NCBI RefSeq assembly: GCF_024756275.1
Contig: NZ_JANUGQ010000015.1
Span: forward strand, 117,057 to 181,056
Direction of reading: 5' to 3'
From: Streptomyces pyxinae
Lineage (GTDB): Bacteria; Actinomycetota; Actinomycetes; Streptomycetales; Streptomycetaceae
DNA length: 64,000 nt
Below, in pieces: positions 16,338 through 24,586 of this stretch. The notes beneath the pieces were generated by a model. That model worked only from the letters and a program-made list of their open reading frames with translations, made no database searches and was not told where the DNA came from. Position numbers and translations under genes: made by a program. Positions within the stretch are counted from its first letter, which is position 1; every line of letters begins with the position of its first letter.

Positions 16338-16360
16338 AGGGTAGGCGGTGTCCCGGACAC
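16338..16360 (-). promoter_or_regulatory. Candidate leaderless miaB promoter with palindrome
   Basis: On the minus strand TACCCT (16343-16338) ends 6 nt before the miaB ATG. A perfect 13-bp palindrome, GTGTCCCGGACAC at 16348-16360, occupies the spacer/-35 zone; no consensus -35 is visible. This suggests a regulator-dependent promoter (inference). Confidence 0.5.
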
Positions 16361-16562
16361 TCCCGCCCGGCGGATCCCGCGCCGGGCCCGGCTCCGACCC
16401 CGGCCGGGGCGTCCGGCCGGGGCGGTACGGCGCCGGGCGTCCGGCCGGGGGGCTACGGGGGCGGGTGACCGGCCGGGGCGGCCCCGGGCCCCGGGCGTCC
16501 GGCCGGGGTGGTCCCGCCGCCGGGCCTGGCCAGCGGGCGGTCCGGGCTGGCAGGATCGCGCC

Positions 16563-17564
16563 ATGCCCCCCTCCGCCCCCGCCCGCGCCGACCGCCGGCG
16601 TGCCCTGCTGGGCGCCGCCGCGCTGCTGGCCGTGCTGGGGCTGCTGGTCTGGTGGCTGCTGCCCGCCCGGGACTCCGCGCCGCACGGACGGGTGGCCTTC
16701 AGCACCGGGGTGCCGTCCGGCGTCTACCAGCGGTACGGCGACCTGCTGAAGGAGGCGCTCGCCCAGGACCTTCCCGGCCTCACCGTGACCCTCCGGGACA
16801 GCGAGGGCTCCCAGGAGAACCTGGCCCGGGTGAGCGAGGGAGGGGCCGACTTCACCATCGCCACCGCCGACGCGGTCGCCACCTACATGCTGAACAGCCG
16901 GCCCGGGGCGCAGCGGCTGCGCGGCTGCGCCCGGCTCTACGACGACTACGTCCAGCTGGTCGTCCCGGCGGGGTCCCGTATCCGGTCGGTCGAGGATCTG
17001 CGGGGCAGACGCGTCGGGGTCGGCCAGCCGGGGTCGGGCGTCCGGCTGGTCGCGGACCGGATACTGACGGCGGCCGGACTGGACCTGGAGAAGGACGTCA
17101 TGCCCGTGTCGGCCGGGATCGACACCGTCCCGGACCAGCTGAAGGAGAAGAAGCTGGACGCCTTCTTCTGGTCGGGCGGGCTGCCCACCAACGCGGTGCA
17201 GAAGCTCTCGGAGCGCATGGACATCCGGCTGGTGCCGCTCGGCGGCGAGCTGGTGCGGCGGCTGCACGCGTCCGGCGGCACCAGCCTCTACTACCGGTCC
17301 GCCGCCGTGCCGGCCGACGCCTATCCCCGGGCACAGCAGGGCCAGCCGGTGGCGACGATCGCGGTGGCCAATCTGCTGGTCACCACCGAGCGGACCGACC
17401 CCGGACTGACGGAGGCGTTCACCCGTACGGTGATCGACAGCCGCGACCGGATCGGCCGGGAGGTCCACTCGGCGCAGCTGGTGGACCTGCGGACGGCGAT
17501 CTACACCGACCCGCTGCCGCTCCACGAGGGGTCCCGGCGCTACTTCCGCTCGGCCAAGCCCTGA
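16563..17564 (+). CDS. TAXI-family TRAP-type solute-binding protein
   Basis: The 333-residue protein has an N-terminal hydrophobic helix (LLGAAALLAVLGLLVWWLL) without a lipobox, probably an uncleaved anchor. The TAXI-type binding domain follows: STGVPSGVYQRYGDLL, DFTIATADAVATYM, GVGQPGSGVRLVADRIL and AFFWSGGLPTNAV. TAXI proteins normally feed a TRAP transporter, but no TRAP permease gene is adjacent. The gene ends facing gluK. The start has no clear Shine-Dalgarno sequence; CAGGAT 6 nt upstream could make it leaderless. The ligand is unknown; glutamate-like dicarboxylates are plausible only by family and context. Confidence 0.85.
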   Translation: MPPSAPARADRRRALLGAAALLAVLGLLVWWLLPARDSAPHGRVAFSTGVPSGVYQRYGDLLKEALAQDLPGLTVTLRDSEGSQENLARVSEGGADFTIATADAVATYMLNSRPGAQRLRGCARLYDDYVQLVVPAGSRIRSVEDLRGRRVGVGQPGSGVRLVADRILTAAGLDLEKDVMPVSAGIDTVPDQLKEKKLDAFFWSGGLPTNAVQKLSERMDIRLVPLGGELVRRLHASGGTSLYYRSAAVPADAYPRAQQGQPVATIAVANLLVTTERTDPGLTEAFTRTVIDSRDRIGREVHSAQLVDLRTAIYTDPLPLHEGSRRYFRSAKP

Positions 17565-17693
17565 GCCGCGCCCCGCACGCCCCCACCGCCCGGCGGATCC
17601 GTCCCGCACCCTCGTTCTGAGCCGCGCCCCGCGCACGACCGCCCGGCGCCGGCGGACGGGTGCCGACCGGCGGTGCCGGCGGCCGGTTGCGGT

Positions 17694-19082
17694 TCAGCCC
17701 CCGGAGCGGGGGACGGTGAGGGTGACCCGGAGACCGTGCGGCCGGTGGTGGGCGTAGTCGATGGAGCCGCCGCCAGCGGCGAGCAGGGCGCGTGCGATGG
17801 AGAGTCCGAGGCCGGACCCGCTGACGTTCTGGTGCCGGCCGCTGCGCCAGAACCGGTCTCCGACCCGCGTCAGTTCCTCGTCGGTGAGGCCGGGGCCGCC
17901 GTCGGTGACGGTGATCGACGAGGTCGCGCCGCCGGCCGTGACCGCGACGGTGACCTCCGCTCCCGCCGGGGTGAACTTCAGGGCGTTGTCGATCACCGCG
18001 TCCAGTGCGCTGGAGAGGGCCACCGGGTCGGCCCAGCCGGTGACGGCGGTCTCGTGCCCGGTCAGCCGGACCCCCCGCTCGTCCGCCAGCGGACGCCAGG
18101 CGGCGATCCGTTCGGCGGCCAGCTCCCCGATGTCGGTGAGGCGGAGGTCGGCCGCCGCGTGCTCGGCCAGGGCCAGCCCCAGCAGATCGTCCAGCACCCG
18201 CGCCAGCCGCTTGCCCTCGGCCCGCACCGAGGCGATCTCCTCGCTGCCCGGCGGCAGTTCCAGCGCCAGCAGCTCGATCCGCAGCAGCAGCGCGGCGAGC
18301 GGGTTGCGGAGCTGGTGCGAGGCGTCCGCGACAAAGGCACGCTGCTGTTCGAGTACGCCCTCGACGTTGTCGGCCATCTCGTTGAAGGAGCGGGCCAGCC
18401 GCCGCAGTTCCGGGGGCCCGCTCGCGGCGGCGACCCGGGAGTTGAGCCGGCCGGTCGCGATGTCATGGGTGGCCGCGTCCAGCACCCGTACCGGCCGGAG
18501 CACCCAGCCGGTGAGCCGGAAGGCGGCACCGACGGCCAGCAGCATGGCCGCCGCCTCACCCGCCACGATCAGCAGCCAGCCGGTCAGGATCCGGCCGCGC
18601 AGCTGTTCGGTGGGCGAGTTGGTCACCACCACCGCGACCACGTCCCCGTCCCGCACCACCGGGGAGGCGACGGCGAGCCGGGCGTCCGGCTGCCAGGGCC
18701 AGACCTGCGGCGGGTCGTGGCTGCGCCGTCCCACCAGGGCCTCCTGATAGGCCCGGCGGGGCTGGTCCTCCTCGGCGAACTTCCACTCCTCGGGCGCGAC
18801 CGCCATGGTGACGCCGTCGCGGTAGAAGACGCCTGCCTCGATGCCGTACACCTCGTGGTAGCGGGTGAGTTCACCTATCAGGGTGGATCTCCGCTCGTCC
18901 ATCTCGGGGCCCTGCTCGGTGACGAACTGGGCGAGTGCGGCGAACCGCGCGGTGTCGTCGATCCGGTCGACCACCACCTCCTGCTGCCGGGCGGCGGCCA
19001 GGCTCGCGGCCAGCGGGAAGCCGAGCGCGACAAGGACGCCCGCCATGAGGACGATGAGCAGCGGAAGCAGCCGGGTGCGCAC
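17694..19082 (-). CDS. gluK: Sensor histidine kinase, GluK type
   Basis: The 462-residue kinase has two transmembrane segments (LLIVLMAGVLVALGFPLA and WLLIVAGEAAAMLLAVGAA) flanking an extracellular sensor of about 130 residues. It continues with HAMP, the dimerisation box FVADASHQLRNPLAALL with the phospho-accepting His, an N-box (DNALKF) and GSGLGLSIARALL of the ATPase domain. Its GTG start is 12 nt after the response-regulator stop, so the two are co-transcribed. Divergent placement next to a glutamate-type ABC operon matches the GluR-GluK system described for glutamate sensing in S. coelicolor; that assignment rests on synteny and memory. Confidence 0.85.
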   Translation of the reverse strand: MRTRLLPLLIVLMAGVLVALGFPLAASLAAARQQEVVVDRIDDTARFAALAQFVTEQGPEMDERRSTLIGELTRYHEVYGIEAGVFYRDGVTMAVAPEEWKFAEEDQPRRAYQEALVGRRSHDPPQVWPWQPDARLAVASPVVRDGDVVAVVVTNSPTEQLRGRILTGWLLIVAGEAAAMLLAVGAAFRLTGWVLRPVRVLDAATHDIATGRLNSRVAAASGPPELRRLARSFNEMADNVEGVLEQQRAFVADASHQLRNPLAALLLRIELLALELPPGSEEIASVRAEGKRLARVLDDLLGLALAEHAAADLRLTDIGELAAERIAAWRPLADERGVRLTGHETAVTGWADPVALSSALDAVIDNALKFTPAGAEVTVAVTAGGATSSITVTDGGPGLTDEELTRVGDRFWRSGRHQNVSGSGLGLSIARALLAAGGGSIDYAHHRPHGLRVTLTVPRSGG

Positions 19083-19094
19083 GTCGGGCCGGGG

Positions 19095-19814
19095 TCAGGC
19101 GGCCGGGACGACCAGGCGGTAGCCGACCCCGCGCACGGTCTCGACCAGGGCGGGCATGGCCAGCTTGGCGCGGAGCGAGGCCACATGCACCTCCAGGGTG
19201 CGGCCGGTCCCCTCCCAGTTGGTGTTCCACACCTCGCTGATGATCTGCTCCCGCCGGAAGACGACCCCGGGCCGCTGGGCGAGCAGCGCGAGCAGGTCGA
19301 ACTCCTTGCGAGTGAGCGGGACGGGGGTGCCGTCCACGGTGACCCGCCGGGTGGACAGCTCGATCGCCACGCCGCCCAGCCGTACGGTGCCCTCCTCGGC
19401 GCCCGGCCCGCCGCCCGCGCCCTCGTCGGTGTCCGGAGCGGCGGTGCGGCGGCTGACGGCGTGGATCCGGGCCAGCAGCTCACCGGTGTCGTACGGCTTG
19501 ACCACATAGTCGTCGGCTCCCAGATTGAGGCCGTGGATCCGGGAGCGCACATCGGCCCGGGCGGTGACCATGATCACGGGCGTGGTGGTCAGCTTCCGGA
19601 GCTTGCCGCAGACCTGATAGCCGTCCTGGTCGGGCAGGCCCAGGTCGAGCAGGACGACGCCGAACGGGGCCTTGCCCTCCTGGGCCGCCGGGAGCACCGC
19701 CTGGAGCGCCTCCTCGCCGTTCCTGGCGTGGGTGACGTCGAAGCCGTGCTTCTTGAGGACGGCGGAGAGCGCGGCCGCCACATGGTCGTCGTCCTCGACG
19801 AGCAGCAGTCTCAT
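19095..19814 (-). CDS. gluR: OmpR-family response regulator, GluR type
   Basis: The 239-residue product has a receiver domain (LLLVEDDDHVAAAL, phospho-acceptor Asp in LLDLGLPDQDGY, switch residues MVTA and KPY) and a C-terminal winged-helix DNA-binding domain (LTRKEFDLLALLAQRPG, TLEVHVASLRAKL). ATG 19814 has GGAGG 9 nt upstream; longer readings start in low-complexity sequence. It heads a two-gene operon with the kinase and is divergent from gluABCD, which it probably controls through the 416-bp intergenic region. Confidence 0.9.
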   Translation of the reverse strand: MRLLLVEDDDHVAAALSAVLKKHGFDVTHARNGEEALQAVLPAAQEGKAPFGVVLLDLGLPDQDGYQVCGKLRKLTTTPVIMVTARADVRSRIHGLNLGADDYVVKPYDTGELLARIHAVSRRTAAPDTDEGAGGGPGAEEGTVRLGGVAIELSTRRVTVDGTPVPLTRKEFDLLALLAQRPGVVFRREQIISEVWNTNWEGTGRTLEVHVASLRAKLAMPALVETVRGVGYRLVVPAA

Positions 19815-20230
19815 GGCCCTGGCCCTCCTTCCGTCTCCCGGCGTCTTCCGCCGTTTTCCGCGTCTTCTGCCGCTTTCCGCGCCTTCGCCGTCTTCCGGCG
19901 CCTCCCGCCGCCGTCCGCCGGTTTCCGCCTTTCGCCGGTGGAGCCCGGCACCGGTCCGTGGTCCCGGCGGTCCGTCGTCCCGGCGGAACGGCCGGCGCGG
20001 CGCCCCGGAAACCACCCAGGCATGAACGCCGATGGAAGTCCCCCAGTCAAGGGCTTGATCGGCACGCCGGGACATCCGTTACGGAGCCGGTACGCATCCG
20101 ACGGGTCGATGACTGTGCGTATTTGTTCGAAATCCGATTGTTATGCTCAATTTCCGCTCAGATGTAATGACGCTGGTCGCACCGCATGTCTAGGGTCCTC
20201 CCCAACCGAGCAGGACGGAGCAATGAGCCG
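19815..20230. other. 416-bp divergent control region between gluR and gluA
   Basis: The gluR side (19830-19940) is a run of degenerate CTTCCGCCG-type repeats. The centre holds a TCAAG-GG-CTTGA palindrome (20047-20058). The gluA side (20110-20170) is markedly AT-richer than its surroundings and is the likely site of regulator binding. The gluA promoter is listed separately. No gene was seen. Confidence 0.5.
20167..20196 (+). promoter_or_regulatory. Probable gluA promoter
   Basis: ATGACG (20167-20172), an 18-nt spacer and TAGGGT (20191-20196) match the housekeeping promoter pattern TTGACN/TAGNNT with one -35 mismatch. Start of transcription is expected near 20203, giving a leader of about 28 nt before ATG 20231. 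Confidence 0.6.
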
Positions 20231-21016
20231 ATGAGCGGAGTGTCAGTGACGAAAGGTGCGGACGAGGCCGCGGTGACCGCGGGTGACCTGGTCGTGCTGA
20301 GCGACGTCAACAAGCACTTCGGCGCGTTGCACGTGCTTCAGGGCATCGACCTGACCATCGCCCGGGGCGAGGTCGTGGTCGTCATAGGACCGTCCGGGTC
20401 CGGCAAGTCCACGCTGTGCCGCACGATCAACCGCCTGGAGACGATCGACTCGGGCTCGATCACCATCGACGGCAGGCCGCTGCCCCAGGAGGGCAAGGAA
20501 CTGGCCCGGCTGCGCGCCGACGTCGGCATGGTCTTCCAGTCGTTCAATCTCTTCGCGCACAAGACGGTGCTGGAGAACGTCATGCTCGGCCAGGTCAAGG
20601 TCCGCCGGACGGACAAGGCGGCGGCGGAGCAGAAGGCCCGGACCCTGCTGGACCGGGTGGGTGTCGGCTCGCAGGCCGACAAGTACCCGGCGCAGCTCTC
20701 CGGCGGTCAGCAGCAGCGGGTGGCGATCGCCCGGGCGCTGGCCATGGACCCCAAGGTCATGCTCTTCGACGAGCCGACCTCCGCGCTCGACCCCGAGATG
20801 ATCAATGAAGTCCTGGAGGTCATGCAGCAGTTGGCCCGGGAGGGGATGACCATGGTGGTCGTCACCCATGAGATGGGCTTCGCCCGCTCGGCCGCCAACC
20901 GGGTGGTCTTCATGGCCGACGGAAAGATCGTCGAAGAGGCCGTGCCCGACCAGTTCTTCAGCAGCCCGCGCAGCGACCGGGCCAAGGACTTCCTCTCCAA
21001 GATCCTGCACCACTGA
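20231..21016 (+). CDS. gluA: Glutamate-type ABC transporter, ATP-binding protein
   Basis: The 261-residue ATPase belongs to the polar amino-acid uptake (PAAT) family. It shows Walker A GPSGSGKSTLCR, Q-loop VFQSFNLFAHKTVLENV, signature LSGGQQQRVAIARALA, Walker B VMLFDEPTSALDPE and the switch His in VVTHEMGFA. It energises uptake through gluC and gluD. ATG 20231 is used; a nearby ATG at 20223 closes after three codons. It is the first gene of the gluABCD operon, followed by an unusually long 368-bp spacer. Confidence 0.93.
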   Translation: MSGVSVTKGADEAAVTAGDLVVLSDVNKHFGALHVLQGIDLTIARGEVVVVIGPSGSGKSTLCRTINRLETIDSGSITIDGRPLPQEGKELARLRADVGMVFQSFNLFAHKTVLENVMLGQVKVRRTDKAAAEQKARTLLDRVGVGSQADKYPAQLSGGQQQRVAIARALAMDPKVMLFDEPTSALDPEMINEVLEVMQQLAREGMTMVVVTHEMGFARSAANRVVFMADGKIVEEAVPDQFFSSPRSDRAKDFLSKILHH

Positions 21017-21384
21017 GCGACCCGGGGCACGAGCCGCCCGGGCAGGGAACCGGGAGGCCAGGGGCACCGAGGACGGACCCGGACACTCCGCCGGCGGGTC
21101 CGTCACCCGCCTCCGTACACCCGTGCCCGCACCGGCGGCCTCGTCCGCCGGACCCGGGACCGGCCGCGGGCCGGCCCCGCCGGCCGCCTCACCACCGGGC
21201 GGAGCGCGGGCAGGGCGCCCGCCGGGCGGAACCGCCGCCGGGAGACCCCGCGCCACCGCACCGGGCACGGACCCCGATTGCCCCCGGTCCCAGCGTTCCC
21301 GGCGCCCCCCGCCGGGCCAGCACCGCCTCCCCGGACGACCGCCGGACTCCGATCCACCGACCCACGAACCAAGGGATGTTGACC
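21017..21384. other. 368-bp spacer between gluA and gluB with hairpin
   Basis: This non-coding spacer contains a 9-bp stem (GACGGACCC 21072-21080 with GGGTCCGTC 21096-21104) about 55 nt after gluA, which could attenuate or protect transcripts. The rest is C-rich without a recognised gene. A separate promoter for the binding-protein gene may lie here but was not identified. Confidence 0.5.
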
Positions 21385-22308
21385 ATGATGCTCCGCAAAA
21401 CGGCCGCCGCCGCTGCCGTCGCCGTCCTCGCCCTGACCGCTACCGCCTGTGGCGGCAAGGAGGGCTCCGCCGGCGACAAGCCGAGCGGGGTGCAGCCGGG
21501 CGCCACCAACGCTCCGGCGCTGCCCCAGTACATCGTCGCCACGGACGTGAAGCTGGACTCGCCGACCTTCAAGAAGGCCAAGGAGCGCGGCAAGCTGGTC
21601 ATCGGCGCCAAGGCGGACCAGCCGTACCTGGGCTTCGAGGACCAGTCGACCAAGGAGCGCTCGGGCTTCGACATCGAGATAGCCAAGATGGTCGCCGCCG
21701 ACCTGGGCTTCACCGTCGGCCAGATCGAGTGGAAGACCGTCGACTCCGCCACCCGGGAGACCGCCATCTCCTCCGGTCAGGTGGACTACTACGTCGGCAC
21801 CTACACCATCAACGACAAGCGCAAGGCGCAGGTCGGCTTCGCCGGCCCGTACTACCAGGCCGGCGCCGACCTGCTGGTGCGCAAGGACGAGACCGCGATC
21901 ACCGGCCCCGACACCCTCAAGGGCAAGAAGGTCTGCTCCATCAAGGGCTCCACTCCGCTCCAGGAGATCAAGAAGCCCCAGTACGGTGCCGAGACCAGCG
22001 AGCTGGGCAAGTACTCCGACTGCGTCCAGCAGTTGCTCACCAAGCAGGTCGACGCGGTGACCACCGACGACTCCGTCCTCAAGGGCTACGCCGCCCAGAA
22101 CCCCGGCAAGCTCAAGGTGGTCGGCAAGCCGTTCACCAAGGAGCCGTACGGCGTCGGCCTCAACAAGGACGACAAGGTCCTGCGCGAGGCGATCAACAAG
22201 TCGCTGGAGGGCCGGGTCAAGGACGGCACCTACAAGAAGGCGTACGAGGCGACCCTCGGCCTCTCCGGCTCCGCCTACGCCGAGCCGCCGGCCGTCGTCC
22301 GCTACTGA
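21385..22308 (+). CDS. gluB: Glutamate-type ABC transporter, substrate-binding lipoprotein
   Basis: The 307-residue lipoprotein has a signal peptide ending in LTATAC with Cys22 as the lipidation site. It has the family-3 solute-binding fold: LVIGAKADQPYLGFEDQ, RSGFDIEIAKMVAADLG, DYYVGTYTINDKRK, and DAVTTDDSVLKGYAAQNP. It captures glutamate or related amino acids outside the cell for GluCD (specificity from family and context). AAGGG lies 9 nt before ATG 21385; an ATG at 21376 is a less likely start. Strong hairpins on both sides may set its higher expression relative to the permeases. Confidence 0.93.
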   Translation: MMLRKTAAAAAVAVLALTATACGGKEGSAGDKPSGVQPGATNAPALPQYIVATDVKLDSPTFKKAKERGKLVIGAKADQPYLGFEDQSTKERSGFDIEIAKMVAADLGFTVGQIEWKTVDSATRETAISSGQVDYYVGTYTINDKRKAQVGFAGPYYQAGADLLVRKDETAITGPDTLKGKKVCSIKGSTPLQEIKKPQYGAETSELGKYSDCVQQLLTKQVDAVTTDDSVLKGYAAQNPGKLKVVGKPFTKEPYGVGLNKDDKVLREAINKSLEGRVKDGTYKKAYEATLGLSGSAYAEPPAVVRY

Positions 22309-22344
22309 GCCCGCTCCCGCCGCCGGGCCCCGCACCCGCCCGGC

Positions 22345-22390
22345 CGCCCCGGAGCGCCCGTACCGCCGCCCGTACGGGGCGCTCCGGGCC
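22345..22390 (+). other. Intercistronic hairpin between gluB and gluC
   Basis: CCGGAGCGCCCGTAC (22349-22363) pairs with GTACGGGGCGCTCCGG (22372-22387) with one bulged base, giving a stem of about 15 bp. Such elements after binding-protein genes commonly protect upstream mRNA or reduce read-through into the permease genes. Confidence 0.65.
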
Positions 22391-22536
22391 GGCGGCCGCG
22401 CCCGCCGGCCCGGCACCCGCGGCTCCGTCGGGCCCGAGCGCTCCGCCGTGCCCGTCCCCGTCCGTCCCGTACGTGCCCGTCCCGTACCGCCCGTACCCGC
22501 CCGCCGCCCGCAGCTGACCGCCGACGCGGAGACCCC

Positions 22537-23184
22537 ATGAACGTACTGCTCGATCATTTCTCAGATTTCCGGGACGGCTTCCTGGGAACCGTGTCGATCA
22601 CCGCCGTGAGCTCGGTGATCGCGCTGGTCCTCGGCCTGGTCGTCGCCGGATTCCGGGTCTCCCCGGTGCCGCCGCTGCGGTGGTTCGGCACCGCGTGGGT
22701 CACCCTGCTGCGGAACACCCCGCTGACGCTGCTCTTCCTCGTCACCACCTTCGTGGTGCCCGAGATCCTCTTCCCGGGCATGAGCGCCTTCGTCCTCGGC
22801 TCGCTCGCGCTGGGCTTCTACACCTCGTCCTTCATCTGCGAGGCGGTGCGCTCCGGCATCAACACGGTGCCGCTCGGGCAGGCCGAGGCGGCCCGCTCGC
22901 TCGGTATGTCGTTCACCCAGACCCTGCGCATGATCGTGCTGCCGCAGGCCACCCGGACCGTACTGCCGCCGCTGAGCTCGATCCTCATCGCGCTCACCAA
23001 GAACTCGGCCATCGCGGGCGCCTTCAGCGTCACCGAGCTGTTCGGCTGGCAGAAGGTGATGAGCGAGGAGGGTTACAGCATCGTCCCCGTCTTCTTCTGG
23101 GTCGCCGTCGCCTATCTGATCGTCACCTTCACCATCAGTGGCGTCTTCCGTGTCCTGGAGCGCCGCCTGGAGGTCGCCCGATGA
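22537..23184 (+). CDS. gluC: Glutamate-type ABC transporter, permease 1
   Basis: The 215-residue integral membrane protein has about five hydrophobic helices. The cytoplasmic EAA loop reads EAARSLGMSFTQTLRMIVLPQA and docks the ATPase GluA. The segment LLRNTPLTLLFL is typical of the HisM/GlnP group. It pairs with GluD to form the channel. Its TGA overlaps the next ATG (ATGA), so gluC and gluD are translationally coupled. Confidence 0.92.
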   Translation: MNVLLDHFSDFRDGFLGTVSITAVSSVIALVLGLVVAGFRVSPVPPLRWFGTAWVTLLRNTPLTLLFLVTTFVVPEILFPGMSAFVLGSLALGFYTSSFICEAVRSGINTVPLGQAEAARSLGMSFTQTLRMIVLPQATRTVLPPLSSILIALTKNSAIAGAFSVTELFGWQKVMSEEGYSIVPVFFWVAVAYLIVTFTISGVFRVLERRLEVAR

Positions 23185-24131
23185 GTTCTTCCAGCGTGCT
23201 CTTCGACGCACCCGGCCCCCGGGCCGTCGTCCGCAACCGCGTCTTCGCCGTCCTCGGCGCGCTCGCCATCGTGGCGCTGATCACCGTCAGCGTCGTCCGG
23301 CTGAGCGACAAGGGCCACCTCGCCCCGGAGATGTGGGACATCTTCAACTACTCGGGCATCCGGGAGAACATCGCGGACGGCCTGGTCGCCACCCTGAAGG
23401 TGTTCGGCCTCGCCGCCGTGGGCTCGCTGGCCCTCGGGGTGCTGCTGGCCGTCGCCCGGCTCTCCGACCACCGCCCGGTCCGCCTGCTGGCCACCGGCTT
23501 CATCGAGCTCTTCCGGTCCATCCCGCTGCTGATCACCATCTACGCCGTCTGGGTCGGCCTGCTGATCGACCACTCGATGTGGGCCCTGGCCATCGGTCTG
23601 TCGCTCTACAACGGCTGCGTTCAGGCCGAGGTGCTGCGGGCGGGCGTCAACGCGGTGCCGAAGGGCCAGCGGGAGGCGGCCTACGCGCTCGGCATGAGCA
23701 AGACCCAGGTGATGACCACCGTCCTGCTGCCGCAGGCGGTCCGGGCCATGCTGCCGACCATCATCAGCCAGCTGGTGGTGACCCTCAAGGACACCTCGCT
23801 CGGCTACATCATCCTCTACCCCGAGCTGCTGAACTCGGTCCGGCTGATCAGCGCCACCACCCTGGTCAACGGGCAGTATCCGTACGTCTCGACGATCGTC
23901 GTGGCCGGCACGATCTATGTGGCGATGTGTCTGGCGCTCTCCGCGCTCGCCACCTGGATCGAGAAGCGCGGCCGCCGCGCCAAGTCCGGCATCGGGATCG
24001 CCCCGGCCGCCGAACCCGCGGCCGCGGCCGCCGTCCTGGGCGGCGAGGCGGCCTCCGGGGCGGTCCTCGCCCACGAGGACACCCCGGGCACCGCCGCCGA
24101 CGGAACCGGACGGGGGCCCGCGAAGGACTGA
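23181..24131 (+). CDS. gluD: Glutamate-type ABC transporter, permease 2
   Basis: The 316-residue permease overlaps gluC by 4 nt. It has an N-terminal helix, the FRSIPLLITIY segment, an EAA loop (EAAYALGMSKTQVMTTVLLPQA) and about five helices. An extra Ala/Gly-rich cytoplasmic tail of about 50 residues follows the last helix (after IEKRGRR) and is likely disordered. It forms the translocation pore with GluC. A strong hairpin at 24370-24399 probably ends the operon. Confidence 0.92.
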   Translation: MSSSSVLFDAPGPRAVVRNRVFAVLGALAIVALITVSVVRLSDKGHLAPEMWDIFNYSGIRENIADGLVATLKVFGLAAVGSLALGVLLAVARLSDHRPVRLLATGFIELFRSIPLLITIYAVWVGLLIDHSMWALAIGLSLYNGCVQAEVLRAGVNAVPKGQREAAYALGMSKTQVMTTVLLPQAVRAMLPTIISQLVVTLKDTSLGYIILYPELLNSVRLISATTLVNGQYPYVSTIVVAGTIYVAMCLALSALATWIEKRGRRAKSGIGIAPAAEPAAAAAVLGGEAASGAVLAHEDTPGTAADGTGRGPAKD

Positions 24132-24586
24132 CGAGCCGGCGGGAAGCGCGTACCGCAGAGCGGAACGGGCCGGGGTGGATCACCTACGGGAAACCGGCGC
24201 GGACCACGTACCGGAAAACCGACGGACAGGCGCGGACCACGTGCGGGGGGGGCGGAACGGGCCGGCGGAGACCGGCGTCCGAACACGGCTGGTGGATGGC
24301 GGGAACTGACGGCGCGTGGGGTGATCCGGGCCCGCCGGGCGCCGCACGGGGGCGCGCCGGGCGCCGTACGGGGGCAGTGGCGGTCGCGCCGCTGCCCCCG
24401 TCACTTGACGCAAGCACCCGCAGTAGGTTGCATACGTTCTGTGATCGCGCGCCGCCGGACTCCAGCCGCTCCGTCCCTTCTTTCCCCTGCTCAACAGGGG
24501 GCCCACCGGGCCGCGCGCGGGTGCGCCGGGCGGTCCGCCCGGCCGGCCGTCCGCCGGGGGTTCGTACCGGTTCCGGGAGCGCCGTC
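24132..24586. other. 455-bp intergenic region with short repeats
   Basis: The region between gluD and the monooxygenase holds a 14-bp direct repeat (GGCGCGGACCACGT at 24196-24209 and 24239-24252) and a 22-bp tandem duplication (24333-24354/24355-24376, one mismatch). It also holds a strong hairpin and, just after it, a TTGACG (24405-24410) that may be the -35 of the next gene; a matching -10 at normal spacing is weak. No gene was recognised. Confidence 0.5.
24370..24399 (+). terminator. Terminator of the glu operon
   Basis: A 13-bp stem (24370-24382 with 24387-24399, one T-G pair) with the 4-nt loop GTCG lies about 240 nt after gluD and immediately before the presumed promoter of the following gene. 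Confidence 0.7.
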
